Assembly: GCF_020080835.1 (NCBI RefSeq)
Contig: NC_058167.1
Coordinates: forward strand, 2,542,659-2,606,658
DNA length: 64,000 nt
Source: Cotesia glomerata
Lineage: Eukaryota; Arthropoda; Insecta; Hymenoptera; Braconidae
Direction of reading: 5' to 3'
Part shown: piece by piece, positions 1-11,600 of the stretch
Layout of the letters: every line of letters begins with the position of its first letter
How positions within the stretch are numbered: position 1 is the stretch's first letter
Notes under the pieces: generated by a model
What the model saw: only the letters and a program-made list of their open reading frames with translations
Databases searched by the model: none
Told to the model about the DNA's origin: nothing
Position numbers and translations under genes: made by a program

Positions 1-2
1 AC

Positions 3-1256
3 CTACGAAGGATAGTCGCTAGCTACTTCACAGATAGAGTCCTGAGATATGACACGAAGAATGGTCCAAAGGAGTATGATGTTACTGGAGGTGTACCGCA
101 GGGTTCTGTTCTCGGTCCACTTCTCTGGAATGTCATGTACAACGGATTGCTGAGACTGAAACTACCAAGAAACGTCAAACTGGTAGCGTACGCGGACGAC
201 GTAGCCGTAGTAATAGTCGCCAAGCATCTTGATGAGATAAAACATATGTTCGCTATCACCTTTGAGCGAATTAACCAGTGGATGGACACAGTAAATTTAC
301 AACTGGCTAAACAGAAGACCGAGGCTGTACTTATCACTAGCAGAAAAGTGGTGGAAACGATCAACCTAAACGTCGGAGACCAAGAAATCACATCCCAACC
401 ATTCATTCGATATCTGGGAGTGATGCTCGATGCCCGACTTAACTTTAAACAGCCAGTTGAACACGTGAACACCAAAGCATCAGCAGTAGTAGCCAACCTA
501 GTACGATTGATGCCCAACATCGGTGGCCCGAAGCAGACAAGGAGGTCATTGCTATCATCAGTAGTTACATCGGTCCTCACATATGGTATATCCATTTGGG
601 CCGACGCACTTGAGATCCAAGAATCATGGAGGAAAGCATGTCCAGTTTACCGACTGAGCGCGCTAAGAGTAGCCAGCGCCTTTCGAACAATATCAGAGGA
701 AGCAGTGTGTGTCATTTCCGGAACTTTGCCGCTCAGAGTCCTAGCTGAGGAAAGGCGTAACCTTTACCAACGAAAGAGGACAACCGCACAAAGTGCCGAG
801 GAACTCAGAGCTAAAGAACGGCAGAACAGCATCGCGCGATGGCAATCGCAGTGGGACGCCGCGACAACAGGGAGATGGACACACCGTCTCATACCAAGGA
901 TTGACGTTTGGCTTAACCGGAATCACGGCGAGGCCAACTACTATCTGACCCAGATGTTGTCAGGACACGGCTGTTTCCGGGAGTACCTTTATCGCTTTAA
1001 GCACGATGATTGCCCAGAGTGTCCGTCTTGCCCAAGAGTTGCTGAAAATGCGGAGCACGTTTTCTTTGAGTGCCCTCGTTTTAACCCACAGCGTGATGAG
1101 TTAGAGAAGATCCTGAACAAGAAAATCACACCAGAGTCAATAGTAGAAGAAATGCTGTCATCCGAAGCTGCCTGGAATGCCACAAGCACGTTTACTACCG
1201 AAGTGCTTACAGAGCTGCGTTCCATTGAAAGAAAAAGGGCAAATGACAGAAACTAG
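3..1256 (+). CDS. R1-clade LINE ORF2, reverse transcriptase C-terminal part (5' end outside window)
   Basis: The frame is open from base 3 to a stop at 1256, 417 codons, with no internal stop; the beginning lies left of the window. Reading from base 3, the reverse-transcriptase motif GVPQGSVLGP is at residues 30-39 and the catalytic YADD at 63-66. The C-terminal part has an RLIPRIDVWLNR block and a cysteine/histidine knuckle (CPECPSCP then EHVFFECPRF), which is known for R1-clade non-LTR retrotransposons. The protein copies element RNA into the target site. Two shorter relatives lie at 46131-46667 (minus) and 55700-56900 (plus). The 3' side ends in an AC microsatellite, as in those relatives, which suggests a Mino/Waldo-like microsatellite-targeting lineage (inference). 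This is the only copy here whose visible frame is intact. Confidence 0.9.
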   Translation, partial: LRRIVASYFTDRVLRYDTKNGPKEYDVTGGVPQGSVLGPLLWNVMYNGLLRLKLPRNVKLVAYADDVAVVIVAKHLDEIKHMFAITFERINQWMDTVNLQLAKQKTEAVLITSRKVVETINLNVGDQEITSQPFIRYLGVMLDARLNFKQPVEHVNTKASAVVANLVRLMPNIGGPKQTRRSLLSSVVTSVLTYGISIWADALEIQESWRKACPVYRLSALRVASAFRTISEEAVCVISGTLPLRVLAEERRNLYQRKRTTAQSAEELRAKERQNSIARWQSQWDAATTGRWTHRLIPRIDVWLNRNHGEANYYLTQMLSGHGCFREYLYRFKHDDCPECPSCPRVAENAEHVFFECPRFNPQRDELEKILNKKITPESIVEEMLSSEAAWNATSTFTTEVLTELRSIERKRANDRN

Positions 1257-1500
1257 AAGGAAGGAAAAATAACACCTTAGCCACCAGAAGGAATAGCAGT
1301 AGCTAGATCCTCCCCTCACGAAGTAATGCCTGACGGCGGTTTCCATGAGGGATTAGAGGAAAGAAGAAAAGGGGTTTAGGGTTTAGTGGGTAGGGGCGTT
1401 AGCGTCGAGTTTTAGTATGACGCTGCGTCGAGTCGCCACATATCCAGGCCGAACAGCTATGCCTGGAATCCGTAAGAAGGATTCCCCCCCCTAAGATAAA
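1257..1500 (+). mobile_element. 3' untranslated tail of the R1-clade LINE
   Basis: This non-coding stretch follows the RT stop codon. It matches 56908-57150 downstream of the third RT copy almost base for base, including the block cctcccctcacgaagtaatg and a following GGGTTTAGGGTTTAGTGGG tract. The end is a run of C followed by an A-rich stretch that passes directly into an AC microsatellite. The same ending is found on all three related copies, so the C-run plus A-run is the true 3' terminus of the element. Confidence 0.8.
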
Positions 1501-1690
1501 AAACACACACACACACACACACACACTCACATACACACACACGCACATACGGACATACATACAGATACCATCGCGGGAATAGTCAGGGAAGCTTTTTAGG
1601 ACCTCGAAACGAAAATTGTCGAGTCGAAAAGTGGCGAACAAACAACTTTTTTCGGGGCCGAATGGACTAATTATTATAATATTTAACGCA
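1501..1690 (+). repeat. AC microsatellite plus tail of the GAGCTC-type repeat
   Basis: An (AC)n run with TAC/CAT interruptions (about 1502-1562) is followed by a tail resembling tcagggaagcttcctaggac and a tcgag/cgaaa block. The same tail follows the AC run at 48700-48850, 57190-57330 and 57630-57770. The retrotransposon is therefore inserted in the microsatellite of a dispersed repeat. The tail here is diverged and merges into the satellite. Confidence 0.65.
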
Positions 1691-2990
1691 ATATCCGGCA
1701 AAAAATATTAAAATATTCCTTAAAAACTATGATATGTATGCCAGGGGCCTTATAGACACAAGATGACATGTAAATGACCTTTACTAGGTGTAATTATGTG
1801 ATTTAACGCGATATTCTGTCAAATTTCTATGAATATCCTATAAGAATCAGAATATTTTAGAGGGAACTTATGGACTTAAGGAAATTACAAAGCGATAGTG
1901 AACTGCAATTACTATAAGATTTAACGCGATCTCCTGGAAAACATCTGAAAGTATCTTTTATAAACTAAAATATTTATGCGAGGGGCCTTACCAATACAAG
2001 ATGATATAGAGATAACCTCGACCAGTCATAATTATGTGTTTTAACGTTATTTCCGGACGAATATCTGAAAATATCCTATAAGAATCGAAACATTTTAGAG
2101 AGGGACCTTATAAGCTCATCTCAATTTCATAGAGACCGTGACGTCATATTTATAGAATTCAACGCAATATCCTGTAAGACATCTTAAAATATATATTATA
2201 AACTGACATTTATACGAGAGGCCTTAAGTTACAAGATGACCTGAGAGGGACCGGTACTAGGCGTAATCATGTGTTTAAACGCGATATCCTGCCAAATATC
2301 TAAGAATATCTCCCATAAGAAGTAAAGTATTTTCGAGAAGGGGCTTATAGACTCAACCTGATTTCGTAGGGACCGTGACATATAATATTTATTAAATTTA
2401 ACATGATATCCTGTGAAAAATCTGAAAATAATCCTTAAAAACTAAGATATTTGTGTGAGGGGTCTTATGATTACAAGATGATGTAGAAATGGACTTCACC
2501 AGTCGTAATTATGTGTTGTAACGCAATATCCTGTAAAACATCTGTAAATATCTTATGAGAACCAAGATATTCGTGCGAGGAGCTTCATGGGCTTAAAGTA
2601 ACTACACAGTGACCGTGACCGTACTTATGGGTTTCAACGCGATATCCTGTCAAATATCTGTAAATATCTCATATGAATCAAAATATTCCTGAGAGGGGCC
2701 TTATCGGCTCGAGCTGATCTCATAGGGACCATGACATGTCAATATTATATGATTTAACGTGATATCCTGTAAAAAATCTGTAAATATCTTATAAGAACTA
2801 AGATATTCATGCGAGGGGCCTTATGGGCTCAAGCTGATTTCATAGGGACCATGACATGTCATATTTATAAAATTCAACGCGATATCCTGTAAATTTTCAA
2901 AAAATATCTTATCAGAATCAAAATATTTAAGAGAGTGGCCTTATAGGCTAAAGTTGATCTCATAGAGACCGTGACATGTCATCATTATAA
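1681..2990 (+). repeat. Satellite array, units of about 118-120 bp (left block)
   Basis: About eleven head-to-tail units. Each starts with a variant of TTTAACGCGATATCCTGT, then an A/T-rich centre, then GAGGGGCCTTATGG and GACCxTGACATGTCAT. Successive unit starts at 1681, 1801 and 1920 give the period. Units differ from each other by many point changes, so this is an old array. No coding potential. The array continues at 5417 after an insertion. Confidence 0.9.
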
Positions 2991-5416
2991 TAGACTAGTC
3001 AACAAGTTCAAAAACGTGTTAAATAGAAATGAACCTCCTAAAAATATGTGCGATAGCTCATTCAATTCAGAATGACGTCTAGAAAAATGTGTTTTAAGGG
3101 TATATTAGCACATAAAAAATTGCGGTTGTTATTAACAAAATATGATAAAAAAAAAAGGTATTTAGTTTTTCGTTAATAACTTTTAAAATAATGATATTTA
3201 AGGAATTTTGAAGAAAGATCCTAAAAGAGGGGGAAATTTCCAATAAAAAAGTCCTGACTTTCGGAACTCTATCTATATTAATTATAATTTTTTTTTAACG
3301 CTGGAAATAGGGCTCCGCGAGGGCGTTACGACATAGGCGCGCCGTCTAAAAAGCCGGTATATCACCTAAAATAATTTTTTTTTAATATTAAATAACAATT
3401 TAAAAATTTAAATAAATTATGGTGTATTCTAGACACTTGAACGAAACAAACCTCGGTGGAAAAAAATTTTTTTGTTGATTTTTCAAAAAGTTACACCATT
3501 GTTAATTAACTAATTTTTTTCCAATCTCTGTTTTTATAAATTACGGCATAAAAGTTTAAATAATTGGTCTATCAATTTTTCGATTCGTGGAGCTCTTCTT
3601 ATTTAGGTACTTAATGAAGTTATGCAAAAAAAATTTATTAAAGTTTATTATTTTGTTAATTATAATTTTTTTAAATGAACTAAAAATGAAATTTCTGAAA
3701 AATGTTATCAAAAAAACTTTTTTTTGGTAATATCTTATTATTGCTGTTTTTGCATCTAATATAGGTATTAATTAACATTGGAAAAAAAATTTTTGTCATT
3801 TGTTAAGGAATTGTTTATAAAGAAATAGACTATTTTGGAATTAAAAAAAAATTTTTTTTATCTCATTGCATAGGTGAAATGATGATTTTAAAAAAAAAAA
3901 TTTTTTCTTAAATAAATTTTTTTATTGTTTATAATCGTTTTTTTTTATATTTCAATTGTTTAAATAATTAGTTAAGAAATTATTTTATTCTTAAAAATCA
4001 TCATTGAACCTTTTCAATGGAAAAACAGAGAAATAAATTTTTTTGTAAATAATTTAATTGTTTATTAACTTAACAATTTGTTATAAACAAATAACATTAA
4101 ACATTATATTTTTTTTCGAAAACTTCAAAAAATTACAAAAACAACCATACATAACAAAGTATAGAAAAAATTTTTTTTTTATTTTTTACAGCACTTTTAA
4201 ATATTATATAAAAATGAAATTACAGCCGTTACATAATTTGTGAAGTTATAAATTGTTATAACTTTTAAAGTAATAGATACGGTAAAGAACATTCAGGTCA
4301 TTTTTGTAAAGGATTTATTTATCTTTAAAATGAATTCAAAATTGATTCTGTAACTATTATTTATTAGTTTTTATGAGCATTTATTTATAAACATTTTTAA
4401 TTTTTTTTACATTTTTAGAAATTCCATAGCTTATTATTTAAACAATTCAAACAATTGAAAAATAAAAAAAAACGATTATAAACAATAAAAAAAATTTATT
4501 TAAGAAAAAATTTTTTTTTTAAAAATCATCATTTCACCTATGCAATAAGATAGTAAAAAAAATTTTTTTTTAAATCCTAAAATAGTCTATTTGTAAATAA
4601 ACAATTTCTTAACAAATGACGTAAAAAATTTTTTTCCAATGTTAATTAATACCAGATGCAAAAATAGCAATAAGAAGATATTACAAAAAAAAATTTTTTT
4701 GATAACATTTTTTAGAAATTTCATTTTTAGTTAATTTAAAAAAATTATAATTTACAAAATAATAAACTTTAATAAATTTTTTTTGCATAACTTTATAAAT
4801 TACCTAAATAAGAAGAGCTTCACGGAGCGAAAAATTTATAGACCAATTATTTAAACTTTTATGCCGTAATTTATAAAAACAGAGATTGGAAAAAAATTAG
4901 TTAATTAACAATGGTGTAACTTTTTAAAAAATCGACAAAAAAATTTTTTTTCACCGAGGTTTTTTTCGTTCAAGTGTCTAGATTACACCATAATTTATTC
5001 AAATTTTTAGATTGTTATTCAATATTAAAAAAAATTATTTTAGGTGATATACCGGCTTTTTAGACGGCGCGCCTATGCCGTAACGCCCTCGCGGAGCCCT
5101 ATTTCCAGCGTTAAAAAAAATTATAAATAATATAGATAGAGTTCCGGGAGTAAGGACTTTTTTATTAGAAATTCCCCCCTCTTTTAGGATCTTTCTTCAA
5201 AATTCCTTAAATATCATTATTTTAAAAGTTATTAACGAAAAAAAATATCTTTTTTTTTTTATCTTATTTTGTTAATAACAATCGCAATTTTTTATGTGCT
5301 AATATACCCTTAAAAAACATTTTTCTAGACATTATTCCGAATCAAATGAGCTATCGCACATATTTTTAGGAGCTTTATTTCTATTTAACACGTTTTTGAA
5401 CTTGTTGACTAGACTA
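2991..5416. mobile_element. Fold-back element with two inverted arms of about 1 kb
   Basis: The outer bases are TAGACTAGTCAAC at the left and its near-perfect reverse complement at the right. The arms (about 2991-3975 and 4425-5416) are inverted copies of each other along their whole length, for example the GGCGCGCC-containing block at 3330-3350 and 5065-5090. The roughly 450 bp centre has no open frame of note. It sits in the satellite: TAA flanks both ends, and removing the element plus one TAA gives back a normal satellite sequence. A TA duplication is equally possible from the bases. No transposase is encoded, so it is non-autonomous; TAA would fit a Harbinger-type mover and TA a Tc1/mariner type (inference). 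Confidence 0.85.
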
Positions 5417-7300
5417 TAAAATTCGACGCGATATCCTGTAAAATATCTTGAAATATTCTGAAAAATCAATATATTTGAAAGAGGGGCCTTATGAATTCAA
5501 GGTGATGACAAAGTGACCTTGACCTGCCATTATTATATGATTTAACGCGACATCCTGTAAAATATCTGCAAATATCCAAAAAAATCAATATATTTTAGAG
5601 AGGACCCTTATGGGCTCAAGGTGATTACAAAGTGACCTTAACCTGCCATTATTATATGATTTAACGTAATATCCTGGAAAAAATCTGTAAAAATCTTATA
5701 AGAACCAAGATATTCATGCGAGGGGCCTTATAAGCTTAAGCTGATTTCATAGGGACCATCACATGTCGTTATTATAAAATTCAACGCGATATGCTGTTAA
5801 TTTTCTAAAAAAATCTCATAAGAATCAAAATATTTAAGAGAGGGGCCTCATAGGCTTAACTTGTTCTCATAGAGACTTTGACATGTCATTATAATAAAAT
5901 TCAACGCGATATCCTGTAAAATATCTGAAAATATTCCAAAAAATCAATATATTTGAGAGAGGGGTCTTATGGACTCAAGGTAATTACAAAGTGACCTTGA
6001 CCTACCATTATTATATGATTTAACGCGATATCCTGTAAAAAATATGTAAATATCTTATAAGAACCAAGATATTCATGCGAGGGGCATGAGCTCAAGCTGA
6101 TTTCATAGGGACCATGGCATGTCATGTTTATTAAATTCAATGCGAAATCCTGTAAAATATCTAGAAATATTCCAAAAAATCAATATATTTAAGAGAGGGG
6201 CCTTGTGGACTTATGAATTCAAGGTGATGACAAAGTGACCTTGACCTGCCATTATTATATGATTTAACGCGACATCCTGTAAAATATCTGCAAATATCCA
6301 AAAAAATCAATATATTTCAGAGAGGACCCTTATGGGCTCAAGGCGATGACAAAGTGACCTTGACCTGCCATTATTATATGATTTAACGTAATATCCTGAA
6401 AAAAATCTGTAAAAATCTTATAAGAACCAAGATATTCATGCGAGGGGCCTTATAAGCTCAAGCTGATTTCATAGGGACCATGACATGTCATTATTGTAAA
6501 ATTCAACGCGATATGCTGTTAATTTTCTAAAAAAATTTCATAAGAATCAAAATATTTAAGAGAGGGGCCTTATAGGCTTAACTTGTTCTCATAGAGACTT
6601 TGACCTGCCATTATTATATGATTTAACGCGATATCCTGTAAAAAATCTGTAAATTTCTCATATGAATCAAAATATTCCTAAGAGGGGCCTTATGGACCCA
6701 AGGTGATTACCTAGTGACCGTGACCTGCCATTAGTATACGATTTAATGCGATATCCTGTAAAAAATCTGAATACATTCTTTAAAAACTAAGATATTTATG
6801 CGAGGGGCCTTATGGACACAAGATGGCATAGAAATGACCCCCCACCAGGCGTAATTATGTGTTTAAACGCAATACCCTGTCAAATATCTGAAAATATCCG
6901 ATAAGAATCAAAATATTTCAGAGAGGGGCCTTATGGGTCCATCGTGATTTCATAGTGACCTCAACTTGCCTTTATTATAAGGTTTACCTCTACATTCTGT
7001 AGAAAATCTGAAAATATTTCTTGAGAACTGTGGTATTCATGCGAGGGGCCTTATGGGCCCAATGTGACTCAGAAGTCAATATAACTCGTTCTTATTTAAA
7101 GTTTCAGAGCAATATTTGTCGTAATATTCCAAAATTTACGCTACGAACCCGACTATTTCTGTAAAGGGTCTTACGGGCCCAAAATTATTTTAAAGTCACC
7201 TTTACCTTTTATCATTATGAGTATCAATAAGCGATATCCTATCAATAATGAACAAAATTCTTTAAGACTTTAGATACTTATAGAAGGGGCCTTATGGACC
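5417..7300 (+). repeat. Satellite array, units of about 118-120 bp (right block)
   Basis: Continuation of the array left of the fold-back element, about sixteen units. Some adjacent units share the variant block aagtgaccttgacctgccat, which suggests local higher-order amplification (for example 5500-5760 resembles 6230-6490). The last units after about 7000 are strongly diverged and fade out. Confidence 0.88.
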
Positions 7301-8446
7301 TGAGTAGTATTTGTATATATATTTCAGCCCTTCAGTAATTATTTAAATCCTGTACAGTATATATAGCTAATAAATTCCCTAAGAGCTCATATATTTGGAT
7401 ATTGGTCCCTACTCGGGAGTATCCGGAGTCTTACACCATCGTTTTTGTCGCCCGGTATGATCTGGATATTAATTCCGTTCAATTCTCCTTACTTCTCTAA
7501 TCTTACTTACACTGCCATCTATTGATTTGCATTGAAGTCTACATTACCATTATTGTATGTCGATAATAAGTTATTTCGGTATTTTGGTCTTCGGGAAAAT
7601 AAACCTCACCCGCGTTAACAATGAAAATTTCTCATTTTCAATAGATAGTTTTTATGGACTCGAAGTTTTGTTGGAATCTTTTATTTATAATGTAGAAATC
7701 ATCTCGAATAGGACCTTACGAAATTCCTCCCCCACATAGGAGTGCGGGAGTGATAATTGTTAAAAAATTCATATTCTTCAAATACAGTTCCTACAAATAT
7801 AAAATTTGATAGAATCTCAAGAGAAATAGGCAAATACCGAGATGGCCTCCAAGGTCAATGGATTCAAATATTTTTCTTTCTTAATAGTGATATTTTCTTA
7901 CAACAATCGTCTCTTTGGCAGCGGACTAAGAATTTTACATACATTTTATTTTTGCTGATCACATAACCGATGAATTGTTCTTATTACGGGATCGCGAAAA
8001 TATAAGAGATTAAAAGTCTTGCATTTTCTAAACACATGAGATATAGAAAAAAAATTCGGCTACTCATTTTAAGAAAATTCGTAAAAAACAAGTACAAATA
8101 ATTTTCTATGTATAATTGATGTTACGGGGGAAATTTTAATTAACGGCGAAATTCGTTGCAATTTAAGCTAAGCAGATTTCAACTTCACTTATGAGATCTA
8201 CAATTACTTTAACTAAAACTATCAATGCTCATTTCAAATTTTTTAACTTCGTGTCAATTAATATTCATTTTTGGAACAAAGCCACGGGACTGTTATAGTG
8301 ATTACACATTGAAAATTACAATGAATTTTAGCTAGAATAATCACATGGATAAAAGATACAGGCCAATTTGATGGAATTTAGAATCTGTGCAAATCAAAAC
8401 AATACTCCAATTACATTTCAAGTCTAGATCTAAAAATATAATTCTA
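7301..8446. other. AT-rich stretch without recognised gene
   Basis: No convincing open frame or known family was seen. A GC-rich hairpin with stem CTCCC-CAC / GTG-GGGAG lies at about 7728-7752, within otherwise AT-rich sequence. Some of this DNA may belong to the Helitron whose 3' end follows at 8447-8482, but I could not place a 5' TC end. Confidence 0.4.
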
Positions 8447-8482
8447 TAAAGCGCCCAGCGGAGCGGGCGAGTAACAGCTAGT
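8447..8482 (+). mobile_element. Helitron 3' terminus
   Basis: A GC-rich hairpin (CGCCC loop GGGCG) lies about 10 bases before CTAGT, and the next base is T. A short hairpin followed by CTRRT with insertion before T is the known 3' signature of Helitrons. No Rep/helicase gene is visible, so this is a non-autonomous or truncated copy. A second such end, CTAGT at 57829, has a different hairpin. Confidence 0.6.
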
Positions 8483-8607
8483 TTTTTATATTTCGAATAA
8501 AATTGTATTTTTCCTGAAAAATTCCCCAAAAAGATGATTATACCCAAAAATTAACTTAGATCGTATAGAGGCACGTGTTGTTTTGAATTAAAACTTAATT
8601 AAAATAT

Positions 8608-11600
8608 GGTGTATTCCATGCCAAATCGACCACTTTTGAACTCGACCCCTTTAAATTTTGCTGAAACATTTCCATTCTTTTCTACCCTTTGAAAAACACT
8701 TTTGAGAATTTTTTCAAATTTTTTTGGCCAACCCAAAAAAAGTTATGAATTTTTCAAAAAAACGGCTTTTTTATTTTCAAATAGCCATAACTTTTTTAGG
8801 CATCTACTTTTGGGGACCTTTTTTTTTTTTAAAATTTTTGTTTTTAAATGAACTTTTTGAAAAAATATATCAGAAAATTAAATATCATCAATTCTTCAAA
8901 ATAATCGGCTTTTTTTGACCAAAACCGTTATTTTTTGGAAGTTCGACAGTTTTTTTTTTTTTTCTCAAAAAAAACTTCAATTAATATGACAACTTTTCCC
9001 ATCCATCTCGGAGTGGCTCGGATTTTTAATTTTTTTTTATTAAATTAAAAAAAATTTTTAAAATTTTAAAAAATGGAAAAAATTTTTTTTTTTCTAAGTT
9101 ATTTCTATAATAAAATAAATGTAATTTAAATGTTTTGTGGTATAATATCCTTAATTTATAAGCTTATAAAACGATAGTAAATACTAAGATTCAAATTTGA
9201 ACATATCAGTAATATCTAGGGTATGACAATTATGGACTTATCTATAGTCAGTATAGTAAAAAACTATACGCTAGTATGTTTCGATTCATAAGTAAGGCTG
9301 TCACGCTCATATCCAAACATAACCTGTTAACCTTTTGTGTGATGTAGTGAGAGATTTTTGTCATTCCATTTTTTAAATAAGAGAATTATTGTTATAGTTG
9401 ATTTGACCTTGTTTGAAAAGATAATTATCTTACTTCTACTCATCTACAGTGATTGAAATAATTTCATCGAGACATAATGGCATCAAAAATATTTTTCGAT
9501 CGTTGTTGTAATCCATTTGATTTAGAATCACATTTTAAAAAAAAAAGTTTACGTCCAGCGACTGACATCATGAAAGTCACGTTGGGATTAAGTGATAATT
9601 ATTTATTATGCAGTTCGTGTCGAAACAAAGCTTTAAAATTGGTAAAGGAACAAACAAATACTAGTAATGATACTACCGTTGATGCAAGTGATCATGAAGA
9701 TGATTCTAGTGATAACAATGAGAACAGTGATGGTGCTGACAGTGATAGTAACACAACTGCCACAGATCTCCCGTTGTCCTCATCATTCCGTAAGTTTTTT
9801 TTAAATTATTTATACATTACTTGAATGCATTTTTAGCAGCTATACGATTCATTGTTTTTTTTAAGGTTCCTTGTCGTTTAATAGTGAACCCAAAGATTCA
9901 CAATCAAGCTCGGCATCCCAAGTTAGTGCTGCAACTCAATTACCCAGTATAAACGATGCATTGCGACTATTAAATCAATCGCCAATTCCTTCAAAAAAAT
10001 TGAATGATTATCAATTTTTGAGTAATAAAATAAATCAGACGTCTGACAGCTTGAAAAAAATTTTGCTCTCAACTGCTGACGAAGGATCAATTGATGACGA
10101 TGGTGAAAATTTTCGTTCATTAATTGAAAAGCTGCACGATAAATTCAATGATAAAGAAACAGAAAAGTCTTTAAAGATACAAATCTTAACCTTGTTACCT
10201 GAAAAATGGGGTGAAAGACGTATTTGTAAAACTATGAATACATCAAGACATTTATCAAGAGTAGCAAAAAAGTTGGTTGAAGAAAAAGGTATACTTTCAA
10301 CACCTGAAACAAAATTAGGTAGGTATAGCGTAAAATCAATGGCTCTAATACATCTGAAGATTGATTCACTTAACATTTTTTTTATAGGGACGACAATTAC
10401 TGATCAAATATTATTGAAAATTGCGAATTTTTACAACGATGATTAGTATAGTGCTTTGATGCCCGGCATGAAAGACTTTGTTTCAGTTCGAAATGATGAT
10501 GGTAATCGGGTACACGTCCAAAAACGGCTTGTTCTGTCTAATTTAAAAGAACTTTACCAATGTTTCCGTGAAATAAACCCTGCAGAGAAAGTTGGATTTT
10601 CGAAATTTGCTTCGTTACGGCCGAAACATTGTGTGTTAGCAGGAGCAAGTGGAACGCATACTATCTGTGTATGTACTATCCATCAAAACTTTAAGTTGAT
10701 GATGCTTGGTAATTATCCAATTTATTAATAATCATACGTGCCTAGATTTTCAGTTTACTCAATCACTTTTATTTCAGGTGCAAATGTTCATTCTTTAACG
10801 AGGAATACAGAAAAGTCGTTGAAACACTATAATGATTGCTTGGACATGATAATATGTGAGACTCCAACAGAAAAATGTTATTTGGGTGGATGTAACAAGT
10901 GTCCAGGGGTAGATGAGTTGAGTAACATTTTACTGACATGTTTTGAGAATCAGGAAATCGAGAATGTCACGTACAAGCGTTGGGTATCAAAACCAAGGTG
11001 CAGTTTAGAAACTTTTATACAGCCTACAGAAGAATTTATTGAAAACCTTTGTAGTGAATTGAAAGTTCTTCTACCTCACTCATTCATTGCAAAAGAACAA
11101 GCTAAGTTTTTAAAAACATTAAAGGAAACACTAAAACCAAATGAATATGTCATTATTTGTGATTTTGCAGAGAATTATGCGTTCGTAGTACAAAATGCAG
11201 CATCTGGTTTTCACTGGAATAATGATCAGGCGACAGTTTTTCCGGTAGTTATTTATTATAAAGTAAATGACAAACTTGAACACAGAAGTTTAGTGATTAT
11301 TTCAGACTGTAATAATCACGATGCTGTTGCTGTTCATGTTTTCATCAAAATAATAACTGATTATGTGAAAAGTCTTCCTGAACGCTGTAACAAGATTTAT
11401 TACTTTTCTGATGGGGCTCCTCAACAGTTTAAAAACTTTAAAAATTTTGTTAATTTGTACTACCATGAAGATGATTTTGATATTCCTGCTGAATGGCATT
11501 TTTTTGCAACTGCCCATGGCAAAGGTCCGTGTGATGGAATTGGTGGTATCCTCAAACGACTTGCAGCAAGAGCAAGTCTCCAGCTTGCGGTAGATAAACA

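Noticed and set aside
4058..4243. 61-codon frame in the fold-back centre
   Set aside because: Composition (Lys, Phe, Asn) is what AT-rich DNA gives by chance.
1681..7300. Regularly spaced repeats as a possible CRISPR-like array
   Set aside because: Units are contiguous 118-120 bp satellite monomers without unique spacers, in a eukaryotic genome.
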